A stretch of 28,953 nt of DNA, taken from assembly GCA_002693605.1 (NCBI GenBank), contig NZQO01000161.1:32207-61159 (forward strand), in the 5' to 3' direction. This document shows, one piece after another, positions 15,974 through 23,829 of the stretch; position 1 is the first letter of the stretch; each line of letters starts with the position of its first letter. This stretch comes from Flavobacteriaceae bacterium. Lineage in GTDB: Bacteria; Bacteroidota; Bacteroidia; Flavobacteriales; Flavobacteriaceae. The translations under genes and the position numbers were made by a program. The notes below the pieces were generated by a model that was not told the DNA's origin, did no database searches, and saw only the letters and a program-made list of their open reading frames with translations.

Positions 15974-17595
15974 TGGAGCGGTTTTTCCCTACGGTTTTTG
16001 AGAATATTTGTGAGCCAATCGGGGTCCATTTCCGGCACGGAGGACAGCAAGAGCTCTGTGTATGGGGCGTGTGGCGGTGAGAAAATATCGTCCTTCGGGC
16101 CCTGTTCGACGATGACGCCGTTTTGCATGACGACAACATCGTCGGCGATTGAGCGGACGGTCGCGAGGTCATGTGTGATGAACAGATAGGTCAGGTCCAA
16201 TTCACGTTGCAGCCGGTCGAGGAGCCTTAGAATGCCCTCGGCCACCAGTTGATCCAAAGCGGATGTCACCTCGTCACAGATGATGAAGCTCGGCTCGGCG
16301 GCCAAGGCGCGGGCGATACAGACACGCTGTTTTTGGCCGCCCGACAGTTCGGATGGCAAGCGGTGCATGAATTCGTCTGGATCGAGCTCGATCAGCGTCA
16401 GAAGCTCGCGAATGCGGGCCTCTTTTGCGGCGCCTTTGAGACCCAGGAAAAATTCGAGCGGGCGGCCGATGACATCCTTGATCCGTTGTTTGGGGTTGAG
16501 CGCGGTATCCGCCATCTGATGGATCATCTGCAGGTGGCGCTGCAAGCCTCGCGACCGTTTGGTCCCAAGCTTGGGAAGAGGCGTGCCATCGTGCAGAATT
16601 TCGCCCTCGGTCGGCGGCAACAGCCCCATGATGACCCGGGCGAGCGTGGATTTTCCCGAGCCGCTTTCGCCGACCACGGCGACGGTGCTGCCACGTCTGA
16701 TTTTCAATGAAACGTCGTCCAGCACCTTCTGGGCGCCATAGCTCGCCGAGACGTTGGTAATGTCGAGCAACGTTTCCTCGCCGCCTTCGCGCGCAACGGG
16801 CGGTGCCCGGCGAAATTCGCGCACAGCCCAGAGCGATTTGGTGTAATCCTCCTGCGGGTTGGCGAGCATCTCGCGGGCCGGGGCCTGTTCGACCTCTTCG
16901 CCGCGCAACAGTACCTTGATATGGTCCGCCATCTGCGCGACCACGGCCAGATCATGCGTGATGTAAATAGCCGCAGTGTTGTATTCGCGAACGATGTCAC
17001 GAACGGCCGCCAGCACCTCGATCTGGGTGGTCACGTCCAACGCTGTGGTTGGTTCATCAAAAATGATCAGATCCGGACGACAGGCCATGGCCATTGCCGT
17101 CATGGCGCGCTGCAATTGGCCACCCGACACTTGGTGCGGATAGCGAAAGCCGATGGTGTCGGGGTTAGGGAGGCGAATTTTGCGGTAGAGCTCGACCGCG
17201 TCTTTCTGGGCATCGGTCTTGGACATCACGCCATGCTGCACCGGGGCTTCGCAATATTGGTCGATGAGTTTGAAGGCCGGGTTGAACGCTGCGGCGGCGG
17301 ATTGCGCCACATAGGCGATGCGTTTGCCGCGCAACTGACGCAAGGCCTCGTTGGAGGCGCGGGTCAGATCCTGCCCGTCGAAATTGATGCTGCCGCCGCT
17401 GATCCGGCAGCCGCCTTTGGTGTAGCCCATCGCGGCCAGGCCCAATGTGGACTTGCCGGCGCCGCTTTCCCCGATCAACCCGAGGATTTCACCGCGCTTC
17501 AACGTGAGATCGACGCCCTTGATGATCGGCTTCCACCGGCGATCGGACCAGCCTTCGATCGCGACATTCTTCATATCCAGCAAAACATCTGACAT
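15970..17595 (-). CDS. Fused double ATPase of a peptide/opine-type ABC transporter
   Basis: A 541-residue fusion equivalent to DppD plus DppF that energises the permeases encoded just upstream. First cassette: Walker A GESGAGKST (42-50), signature VSGGQ (156-160), Walker B FDEP (179-182). Second cassette: Walker A GESGSGKST (309-317), signature LSGGQKQR (417-424), Walker B CDEV (440-443), H-loop THDLA near 475. Both sites look active. Three bases separate it from the permease gene upstream, and it overlaps the deacylase gene by 4 bases downstream. Fused versions are common in alpha- and gammaproteobacteria. Substrate class: oligopeptides, opines or related amines. Confidence 0.95.
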   Translation of the reverse strand: MSDVLLDMKNVAIEGWSDRRWKPIIKGVDLTLKRGEILGLIGESGAGKSTLGLAAMGYTKGGCRISGGSINFDGQDLTRASNEALRQLRGKRIAYVAQSAAAAFNPAFKLIDQYCEAPVQHGVMSKTDAQKDAVELYRKIRLPNPDTIGFRYPHQVSGGQLQRAMTAMAMACRPDLIIFDEPTTALDVTTQIEVLAAVRDIVREYNTAAIYITHDLAVVAQMADHIKVLLRGEEVEQAPAREMLANPQEDYTKSLWAVREFRRAPPVAREGGEETLLDITNVSASYGAQKVLDDVSLKIRRGSTVAVVGESGSGKSTLARVIMGLLPPTEGEILHDGTPLPKLGTKRSRGLQRHLQMIHQMADTALNPKQRIKDVIGRPLEFFLGLKGAAKEARIRELLTLIELDPDEFMHRLPSELSGGQKQRVCIARALAAEPSFIICDEVTSALDQLVAEGILRLLDRLQRELDLTYLFITHDLATVRSIADDVVVMQNGVIVEQGPKDDIFSPPHAPYTELLLSSVPEMDPDWLTNILKNRREKPLQ

Positions 17596-17598
17596 GCT

Positions 17599-18456
17599 TT
17601 ATTCCTTCAAACCAGATGACATGTGCAGGACCCAATCCACGATAAGGTTGACGCCGATGGTCATCAGGGCGATCGCCCCGGCGGGCAACAAGGGGGCCAG
17701 CCCGAAGGTGGCGGTCTGCCATGTGCTGAAATTGGCAAATGAGATGAGCTTTGCGCTTTCGCGGACCATGCCGCCCCAATCCGCTGTGGGGGGCTGAATG
17801 CCGAGGCCGAGGAAGGACAGGGCAGAGATGAACAGGAACACAAAGCAGAAGCGCAGGCCAAATTCCGCGATCAGGGGGGCTGCGGCATTCGGCAGGACTT
17901 CCTTGCGGATCAGCCAGAACATGCCTTCACCGCGCATCCGGGCCACTTCGATATAGTCCATCGTCAAGATCCCCTGCGCCACTGCGCGGGACAGGCGGAA
18001 GACGCGGGTGCTGTCCAACACGGCGATGACAAGGATCAGGGCGGCTACCGATGTGCCCGTGATCGTCAAAATGAGTAGCGCGAAGATCAGCGGCGGGATC
18101 GCCATCAAGACATCGACCATGCGCGACGCGATGGTGTCGAACCACCCGCCGAGCGTGGCGGCCAAGAGACCGAAGGTCGCGCCCAGTGTAAAGGCAAGCG
18201 CCGTGGTGAGCAGTGCGATGCCGACGGTGTTGCGCGCGCCATAGATGAGACGCGAGAGCACGTCGCGTCCCAACGCATCCGTGCCGAGAAAATGCGGGGC
18301 GGTCCACGGTTGGTACTGGGCGCCAATGGACACGTTTTCCGCATAGGGTGCCAAGAGCGGCGCGAAGAGGGCGATGATCGCGTAAAAGGCGACGATGATC
18401 ATGCCAATCCACGCCGAAACGGGGGCATCACGAAGGTGATGGATCAGATTTTGCAT
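17599..18456 (-). CDS. ABC transporter permease, DppC type
   Basis: A 285-residue inner-membrane permease. The N-terminal segment AWIGMIIVAFYAIIALFAPLL is the first membrane helix, followed by the periplasmic region HFLGTDALGRDVLSRLIYGAR, a hallmark of the DppC/OppC family. The EAA loop that docks onto the ATPase is EVARMRGEGMFWLIRKEVLP. The C-terminal part WGGMVRESAKLI and a final helix are typical. Three bases separate it from both the DppB-type gene upstream and the ATPase gene downstream. Confidence 0.95.
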   Translation of the reverse strand: MQNLIHHLRDAPVSAWIGMIIVAFYAIIALFAPLLAPYAENVSIGAQYQPWTAPHFLGTDALGRDVLSRLIYGARNTVGIALLTTALAFTLGATFGLLAATLGGWFDTIASRMVDVLMAIPPLIFALLILTITGTSVAALILVIAVLDSTRVFRLSRAVAQGILTMDYIEVARMRGEGMFWLIRKEVLPNAAAPLIAEFGLRFCFVFLFISALSFLGLGIQPPTADWGGMVRESAKLISFANFSTWQTATFGLAPLLPAGAIALMTIGVNLIVDWVLHMSSGLKE

Positions 18457-18459
18457 GTG

Positions 18460-19416
18460 TTATCTCGGATGCAGGAGGCGTGGGTTGGCGATGATCGACA
18501 GAATATCCGCCAAGAGATTGAGCAGGATATACGTCGCCGCGAAGATGAGGCAGGCCGCCTGAACGACAGTTACGTCCCGGTTTGACACGGCATCCACGAG
18601 CACCTGACCAAGGCCGGGGTAGACAAACACCACTTCCACCAGAACGACGCCAACAATGAGATATGCAAGGTTAAGCGCGATGACATTGATGATGGGAGCC
18701 AGCGCGTTGGGCAAGGCATGCACGGCGATGACTCGCCAGCGCTTGATGCCCTTGAGATGCGCCATTTCGATATAGGGCAGCGCCAGCAGATTCAGGATCG
18801 CGGCCCGCGTCATGCGCATCATATAGGCCAGAACGATCAGTGTGAGCGTCATCGCGGGGAGGAAGGTCTTGTAGAGCCGCTCTCCGAGTCCGGCATCGAC
18901 ATCGACATTGGCGAGGCTTGGGAACCAACCAAAGGAGACCGAGAACACCAAGATCAGGATGTAGGCGATGAAGAACTCGGGGAAGGAGATCGCGGCGAGG
19001 GTTGAGCTCGACAGCATGCGGTCAAACACGGATCCGTTGTAAAGCGCGCCCATCATGCCGGCGACCACGGCGATAGGCACCGAAATGGCGGCTGCATAAG
19101 CGGCGAGGAAAAACGTGTTGGCGGTCCGTTGGCCGACAAATTCGGAAATGGGCCGCTGGTTGGCCAGTGAGACGCCAAAATCCCCTGTTGCGGCACCTGC
19201 CAGCCAAGAGACATACCGCTCGAAGACGGTCCCGTTGAGGTTGAACCGTTCCCGAAACGCAGCGACGGTTTCTTCGTTGGCGGCCTGGCCCAGCATCTCG
19301 GTCGCGATGTCACCCGGCAGCAATTCAACTGCGGCGAAGATAATGACGGTGACAATCCAAAGCGTTAGCAGCCCTATGAGCAATCGTTTCGTAACAATAG
19401 TTAGGATTGGGTTCAT
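18460..19416 (-). CDS. ABC transporter permease, DppB type
   Basis: A 318-residue inner-membrane permease. It starts with a membrane helix (KRLLIGLLTLWIVTVIIFAA) followed by LLPGDIATEMLG, the family's conserved periplasmic segment. The EAA loop is EMAHLKGIKRWRVIAVHALP, and VEVVFVYPGLGQVLVDAVSNRD is the typical C-terminal signature. It is the first gene of the permease-permease-ATPase-deacylase operon. The ribosome site is weak. No binding protein gene precedes it; the likely partner is the frameshifted gene at 9962-11520. Confidence 0.95.
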   Translation of the reverse strand: MNPILTIVTKRLLIGLLTLWIVTVIIFAAVELLPGDIATEMLGQAANEETVAAFRERFNLNGTVFERYVSWLAGAATGDFGVSLANQRPISEFVGQRTANTFFLAAYAAAISVPIAVVAGMMGALYNGSVFDRMLSSSTLAAISFPEFFIAYILILVFSVSFGWFPSLANVDVDAGLGERLYKTFLPAMTLTLIVLAYMMRMTRAAILNLLALPYIEMAHLKGIKRWRVIAVHALPNALAPIINVIALNLAYLIVGVVLVEVVFVYPGLGQVLVDAVSNRDVTVVQAACLIFAATYILLNLLADILSIIANPRLLHPR

Positions 19417-19732
19417 CGGGCGTCACTTATGTCTGGGGATATCGCATTAAGCCTAGAGTAATGGGAGGGTGCTCTGAACATGCACCAACCGTCAAGCTAG
19501 GCCTGCTATCTGACCATTTAGTTTCTCTAAAGTGGCGAGGCTCAGACTCGCAGGGTTCGCAGGCGCGGGAAGGAGTGGTTTCCGAAAGCTGTCGTTGCAT
19601 ATGCCGAAAAAATCAGCACGAAGATCAGGAAGCGGGCAGCTATGTCCGCTTTTCGTATCGCGTCGGATACCGGCTGGCGACACGTTGCAAAGCGTGCCGC
19701 GAAACGCTGGTGCAGTAGGAGTGGTCTGGCGC
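19417..19732. other. 316-base intergenic region between the permease gene and hutD
   Basis: No gene is supported here: short open frames on both strands lack family signatures and ribosome sites. It must hold the promoter of the transporter operon near 19420-19500, though no clear -35/-10 pair stands out. A hairpin with a 9-base stem lies at 19630-19651. Composition is less coding-like than the flanks. Confidence 0.6.
19630..19651. repeat. Hairpin with 9-base stem in the 316-base gap
   Basis: AAGCGGGCA (19630-19638) pairs with TGTCCGCTT (19643-19651) with one G-T pair, loop GCTA. It could be a terminator for hutD, about 80 bases past the hutD stop on the minus strand, or a copy of a dispersed short palindrome. 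On the plus strand it runs into TT. Confidence 0.45.
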
Positions 19733-20317
19733 TTACCGATCGGCGATGCAAAGGGCGATGGGAACTCGATCAAGATACGAGAGGCGGATCTCTAGAAGCG
19801 CATCACCTTCTGCGAGTTCCAGCGCTGCGTGCGTCTTTGTGATGAATGCGGTGTCGGCAGGTTTGAGGGATGTGCCGTTGATCTTTGGCGTGCCGGCTAG
19901 ACCATGAAAGGCCAACAAACCTTGTACCGGCTGTAGGCACTGGCTCACGAGGGGTCCTTGGCGTGTCATCACATGCCCGTCGCAGCGGGTCGGGTCAAAC
20001 ATCAGGTTGAAATCGGTGATGGGCCCATCCGTCAGGCGTGAGGTCACAGCAAGACCGCCGTCAAAGCGCACGGGCTTCCAAAGTTCTGCTGTGAGCGCGG
20101 CGTCGGTTGTGTTCAGGATCATGGTCCCGCCAGACACCACAGTCAGCACGCGCATCATGCCCGAGAAATCCGAAAACGGGCCGTCATCGGCGACGTCTGC
20201 CCGGCTCAGCGTCCAGGCCGGGCGATCCCCGGTGAGGCCCTTCGCGATATTGCGCGTGATGCCGCCTCCGTTCTTCCATGGAACGTCAATCAGCGCCTCG
20301 GCTTTGAGAATCTGCAT
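19733..20317 (-). CDS. hutD: HutD/Ves family cupin protein
   Basis: A 194-residue HutD-family protein. The diagnostic N-terminus [16 protein letters not shown] and the downstream [25 protein letters not shown] region are clear, with [10 protein letters not shown] and the closing LLEIRLSY of the cupin fold. HutD is usually encoded with histidine-utilisation genes and is thought to limit the pathway; no hut genes are present here. The ATG at 20317 was chosen because GGAG lies 9 bases upstream; an ATG at 20332 has no ribosome site. It is divergent from frmA. Confidence 0.9.
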   Translation of the reverse strand: MQILKAEALIDVPWKNGGGITRNIAKGLTGDRPAWTLSRADVADDGPFSDFSGMMRVLTVVSGGTMILNTTDAALTAELWKPVRFDGGLAVTSRLTDGPITDFNLMFDPTRCDGHVMTRQGPLVSQCLQPVQGLLAFHGLAGTPKINGTSLKPADTAFITKTHAALELAEGDALLEIRLSYLDRVPIALCIADR

Positions 20318-20341
20318 CACCCCATTCTCCATTCTGTCGGC

Positions 20342-20355
20342 GGGTCACTTGACCC
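20342..20355. promoter_or_regulatory. Inverted repeat in the hutD-frmA divergent region
   Basis: GGGTCA-CT-TGACCC is a perfect 6-base inverted repeat with a 2-base spacer, centred about 78 bases before frmA and 31 bases before hutD. The TTGACC it contains (20349-20354) could also serve as a -35 for frmA, in which case a bound repressor would block it. Confidence 0.45.
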
Positions 20356-20426
20356 ATTTTATGTCAGACCCTAAAGATATGCTAAACAATATTAAGTATG
20401 AACATAAAACACAGGGAAGCCAAAAA

Positions 20427-21542
20427 ATGATGAGAACCCGTGCCGCTGTGGCTGTCGCCGCAGGTAAACCGCTGGAAATCATGGAGGTCAATCTTGAGGG
20501 ACCTAAACGGGGCGAAGTTCTGATTGAGGTCAAGGCCACGGGCCTGTGCCACACAGATGAATTCACCCGGTCAGGGGCCGACCCCGAAGGGATTTTCCCC
20601 TCTATTCTCGGCCATGAGGGCGCAGGTGTCGTGTTGGAGGTGGGCGAAGGCGTGACGACTTTGGAAGTCGGTGACCATGTAATTCCGCTCTATACGCCGG
20701 AATGCCGCAACTGCGACTATTGCCTGTCCGGCAAGACCAACCTCTGTCAGGCGATCCGCGTCACCCAAGGCCAGGGCCTGATGCCCGACGGCACAACACG
20801 GTTCTCGATGCTGGATGGTACGCCGATCTATCACTACATGGGCTGCTCGACCTTTGCGAACCACACGGTCGTGCCGGAAATCGCACTGGCCAAAGTGCGC
20901 AAGGATGCGCCGTTCGACAAGATCTGCTACATCGGCTGCGGTGTGACCACGGGCATCGGTGCGGTGATTAACACGGCCAAAGTGGAAATCGGCGCGCGCT
21001 GCGTTGTGTTTGGTTTGGGCGGCATCGGTCTCAACGTGATCCAAGGGCTGCGCATGGCTGGGGCGGATCAGATCGTCGGCGTTGATCTCAACGACGACAA
21101 GGCCGAGATGAGCCGCTATTTCGGCATGACCGATTTCGTGAACCCGACCAAGGTCGAGGGTGATCTTGTGGCCCATCTGGTTGAGCTGACCGGCGGCGGC
21201 GCGGATTACACGTTCGATGCCACTGGCAACACGACCGTCATGCGCCAAGCGCTCGAGGCGGCGCACAAGGGCTGGGGCGAGAGCATCGTGATCGGCGTTG
21301 CGGCTGCGGGGGCGGAAATCTCGACACGGCCTTTCCAGCTGGTGACTGGGCGCGTTTGGCGCGGCACGGCCTTTGGCGGGGCCAAGGGGCGGACCGATGT
21401 GCCAAAGATCGTGGATTGGTACATGGATGGTAAGGTCGAGATTGATCCGATGATCACCCACAAGCTGACGTTGGATGAAATTAACCACGGGTTTGACCTG
21501 ATGCATGAGGGGAAATCCATCCGAGCCGTGGTGGAGTTCTAA
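20427..21542 (+). CDS. frmA: S-(hydroxymethyl)glutathione dehydrogenase (class III alcohol dehydrogenase)
   Basis: A 371-residue zinc- and NAD-dependent enzyme that oxidises the glutathione adduct of formaldehyde. Catalytic zinc ligands lie in GLCHTDEF (Cys) and GHEGAG (His and Glu); the structural zinc is held by the cysteines of [17 protein letters not shown]. The class III signatures [31 protein letters not shown] and [20 protein letters not shown] are intact, as is the NAD-binding [12 protein letters not shown]. The start at 20427 has AGGGAAG 7 bases upstream; the next codon is also ATG. No S-formylglutathione hydrolase gene follows. Neighbouring demethylase-type oxygenases would release formaldehyde, which explains its presence. 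Confidence 0.96.
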   Translation: MMRTRAAVAVAAGKPLEIMEVNLEGPKRGEVLIEVKATGLCHTDEFTRSGADPEGIFPSILGHEGAGVVLEVGEGVTTLEVGDHVIPLYTPECRNCDYCLSGKTNLCQAIRVTQGQGLMPDGTTRFSMLDGTPIYHYMGCSTFANHTVVPEIALAKVRKDAPFDKICYIGCGVTTGIGAVINTAKVEIGARCVVFGLGGIGLNVIQGLRMAGADQIVGVDLNDDKAEMSRYFGMTDFVNPTKVEGDLVAHLVELTGGGADYTFDATGNTTVMRQALEAAHKGWGESIVIGVAAAGAEISTRPFQLVTGRVWRGTAFGGAKGRTDVPKIVDWYMDGKVEIDPMITHKLTLDEINHGFDLMHEGKSIRAVVEF

Positions 21543-21574
21543 TCCTTTAACCTTTTTCGGGGCCCAAAATGTTG

Positions 21575-21614
21575 GCGGCGTGCAGGGTGTTTGCCCCGCA
21601 CGCCGCTAAGTTTT
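21575..21614 (+). terminator. Strong intrinsic terminator after frmA
   Basis: GCGGCGTGC (21575-21583) and GCACGCCGC (21598-21606) form a 9-base stem that continues with GGG/CCC inside after one mismatch. TAAGTTTT follows at 21607-21614. It starts 32 bases after the frmA stop and lies between convergent genes. Confidence 0.82.
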
Positions 21615-21690
21615 CTGAGGGAGCGACTGCTGCGCTTTATTTCCAAACGGATCGCCGTGCGCCCGCCAAGGCAGGCGCGCGGGCCTAAGA

Positions 21691-22848
21691 TCATTCGGCT
21701 GCGAGGGCCGCAGATTTCGCGCCCAATCTGCTTTCCATATACTTGAGGAAATCCCAAATCGTACCTTCCAGATCGTCCGGTGCCAGCGGGCCGCCTGCAA
21801 AGAAACGCGTCTTCTGGGCCTGTTGCAGGGTTTCCAGCTTTTCTTTGTCCTCGGCGTTGAACGCTTTGCACAGATCGACATAGGCCACGACCTCGGGATC
21901 ATTGGGATCGGATTTGAGGCCGCAGACCCCCCATCTGATCGACACCTGATCCGCGCCATGGGGCCGCAGGCACAAAAACAGCGTGTAATTCGCGGCCACG
22001 GCTACAACGAAGCTTGGGAAGAGATTGAACAGGACGCTGTTGCGCTGCTCATCTTCGGTCATGTCTTCGTGAAACGGGCCGCGCGGCGGGTATTCGGGAT
22101 CGTAATAGGACCGATAGGCCGTCCAGCGATCCTCACCGGGGACCTTGCGACAGAGCTGGGTCGGGGTCATCGGCTGCAGGGTCTTCGGGTGGGTCGCAAA
22201 CAGGTGATACCCCTCCATGAAATTCTCGGTCAGGTTTTTCCAGTTCGTGCCCCAGACGGTATCTTCCATGAACAGAAGATTGCGCAGCTCGTGGTGGTAA
22301 TTGTGGAGGATGCCGTCGAGCGACGCCATTTGCGGTGCGAGCGGTTGCGCGGTGCCGTCGAGATTGACGAAGATGAAGTTATTCCAAATCTCGGTGTTGA
22401 ACCGGGGCAAGCCGCATTTTGCCGGATCAAACGCCTTTGCCTTTTTCATCAAAGGGGCGGTTTTAAGCGCGCCGTCGCGTTTGTAGGTCCAGGCGTGGTA
22501 AGGGCAGATGAAGCTGCGGCGGTTCCCGCTCGCTTCGTTTTCGACCAAGTTGCCACGATGGCGGCACACGTTGGACAGAACGTTGATATCGCCTGTGTCG
22601 TCACGCGCCACCAAGAGCTGTTCGTCAATCAATTCGGTCGTGAAGAAATCGCCCGGTTCGGGGATTTCACCGATGTGGCCGATACACACCCATTCCTTGC
22701 GGAAAATATGTTCCTTCTCGAGCTCTAGGAACGCGTCGGACGTATAGAAATGCGACGGCATGCTATAGGCCTCATCCTTTGCTCTGGAGGTGAGCTCGGT
22801 GAGGTGCTGGCGCAGGCTCTGCGCATTTTGGGTCATGTTGGCTGGCAT
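21691..22848 (-). CDS. Rieske oxygenase alpha subunit, quaternary-amine demethylase type
   Basis: A 385-residue ring-hydroxylating-type oxygenase. Rieske ligands are Cys95 and His97 (VCRHRGNLV) and Cys115 and His118 (CPYHAWTY). The iron site is in NLTENFMEGYHLFATHP with His215 and His220, and Glu212 where most family members have the bridging Asp. A bridging Glu is reported for carnitine monooxygenase CntA and relatives acting on quaternary amines, so an N-demethylation or similar cleavage is a reasonable inference. The ATG at 22848 has GGAG 7 bases upstream. No reductase gene adjoins it. It is preceded by a perfect 16-base palindrome and a GntR gene. Family is certain; the substrate (for example a betaine) is inferred. 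Confidence 0.9.
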   Translation of the reverse strand: MPANMTQNAQSLRQHLTELTSRAKDEAYSMPSHFYTSDAFLELEKEHIFRKEWVCIGHIGEIPEPGDFFTTELIDEQLLVARDDTGDINVLSNVCRHRGNLVENEASGNRRSFICPYHAWTYKRDGALKTAPLMKKAKAFDPAKCGLPRFNTEIWNNFIFVNLDGTAQPLAPQMASLDGILHNYHHELRNLLFMEDTVWGTNWKNLTENFMEGYHLFATHPKTLQPMTPTQLCRKVPGEDRWTAYRSYYDPEYPPRGPFHEDMTEDEQRNSVLFNLFPSFVVAVAANYTLFLCLRPHGADQVSIRWGVCGLKSDPNDPEVVAYVDLCKAFNAEDKEKLETLQQAQKTRFFAGGPLAPDDLEGTIWDFLKYMESRLGAKSAALAAE

Positions 22849-22869
22849 AGCTTGCTCCGATAGTGGCGA

Positions 22870-22885
22870 ATCTGTGATCACAGAT
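22870..22885. promoter_or_regulatory. Perfect 16-base palindromic operator upstream of the Rieske gene
   Basis: ATCTGTGATCACAGAT is its own reverse complement over all 16 bases. It lies 22 bases before the oxygenase ATG. A TGTGATCACA core is of the kind bound by FadR/FCD-class GntR repressors, and an FCD GntR gene lies directly upstream. A CRP-like site is the alternative. Confidence 0.65.
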
Positions 22886-22999
22886 ATACGAAGCCAGAGC
22901 AACCATGGCAAAAGAAATTGTCGCATCGATTGGGAAAAATTTAGGCCACCCGGACTAGTGCGAGCAGACGAGCGTATGCTGCAGGTCAACGCGAGGAGA

Positions 23000-23017
23000 G
23001 GGCGCAGGTCTGCGCCC
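23000..23017 (-). terminator. Hairpin after the first GntR gene
   Basis: GGGCGCA (23000-23006) and TGCGCCC (23011-23017) form a 7-base stem with a GGTC loop, 21 bases past the stop of the GntR gene. No T run follows on the minus strand. It may limit read-through from the regulator into the Rieske gene. Confidence 0.4.
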
Positions 23018-23037
23018 CCGCTGGCATAGCGCCCGCG

Positions 23038-23688
23038 TCAGCCCATGCGGCGGTAAAGCTCAACGCTCCAAAATGCGTCTTCTTCCATCAGCTTGCGGGC
23101 TGTTTTGGCATCGGAATTGCGCAAGGCTTCGATGATCAGTTCATGTTCGCCCAGCCAATTTTCTGCGTTCACGAGGTTTTCGATCCCATGGGCGAGCCAC
23201 GGCCCCGTCTGGACGTAGAGCCGGTCGATGCTGAGGGCGAGGGCGCTATTGTCGCTCGATTGATAGATGGCGCTGTGAAACTCGTAATTGGCCAGCAAGA
23301 CACCAGGCGCGTCGCGCTTTTCGAGACAAGCGTGAGTTTTGCCGACAGCGGTTTCCAGCTTGGCGAGAATGCGCTTTGTCATGCGCGGCGCGGCAAGCTC
23401 GGCCGCGGCCCCTTCAAGAACGCCCCGCACAAAAAACAGATCTGAGGCTTGCTTTGCGGTGAGGTCCGGCACGCGGTAGGCCTTGCGTGCGGCAGAGTTC
23501 AGCGCGCCCTCAGAAGCCAGCTGTCGCAACGCTTCGCGGACCGGCATTGTTGAGACGCCATAAAGCTCGGCAAGTTTGCGAACCGAAACAGCCTCGGATG
23601 GTTTCAACTGCCCGGTGATCAATTTAACCCGCAGATCGGCATAGACCGTCGCGTTCAGCGTCTCTGGGTCCATCGGGGGCGTCAGCAT
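23038..23688 (-). CDS. GntR-family regulator, FadR/FCD subfamily
   Basis: A 216-residue regulator. The winged helix (about 12-75) contains VRKLAELYGVSTMPVREALRQLASEGAL, the standard GntR form. The FCD effector domain follows (about 85-210), with FVRGVLEGAAAELAAP, YEFHSAIYQSS and GEHELIIEAL carrying the Asp/His residues expected to hold a metal and a carboxylate ligand. It lies upstream of the Rieske gene in the same direction, with the 16-base palindrome in between, so local control of that gene is likely. The ATG at 23688 has only a weak ribosome site. Confidence 0.93.
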   Translation of the reverse strand: MLTPPMDPETLNATVYADLRVKLITGQLKPSEAVSVRKLAELYGVSTMPVREALRQLASEGALNSAARKAYRVPDLTAKQASDLFFVRGVLEGAAAELAAPRMTKRILAKLETAVGKTHACLEKRDAPGVLLANYEFHSAIYQSSDNSALALSIDRLYVQTGPWLAHGIENLVNAENWLGEHELIIEALRNSDAKTARKLMEEDAFWSVELYRRMG

Positions 23689-23727
23689 CGCAGCATCTTT
23701 TCAAAGTCCTCGCAGGTCGCGGCAAGT

Positions 23728-23829
23728 CTAGATCAGACCTGACCGCACTACCAGCTTGCGCGGATCAACTCCGCCGTGGATTTGAAGCGCCTTGTCGGCG
23801 ATGTCGGTGGCTGTCAGCGACGTGATCAG
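23728..23829 (-). pseudogene. Possible dehydrogenase C-terminal remnant after proC
   Basis: On the minus strand, in a frame different from proC, 33 codons read LITSLTATDIADKALQIHGG and then DPRKLVV before a TAG at 23730-23728. There is no start codon. The stretch looks like a real protein end: it resembles the C-terminus of zinc-type medium-chain dehydrogenases, while QIHGG also recalls acyl-CoA dehydrogenases. It occupies most of the 137-base gap between the GntR gene and proC. Could be chance. Confidence 0.3.

Noticed and set aside
19493..19842. Several short open frames of 66-103 codons in the gap before hutD
   Set aside because: No ribosome sites, no family features, and they overlap each other and the hutD end.
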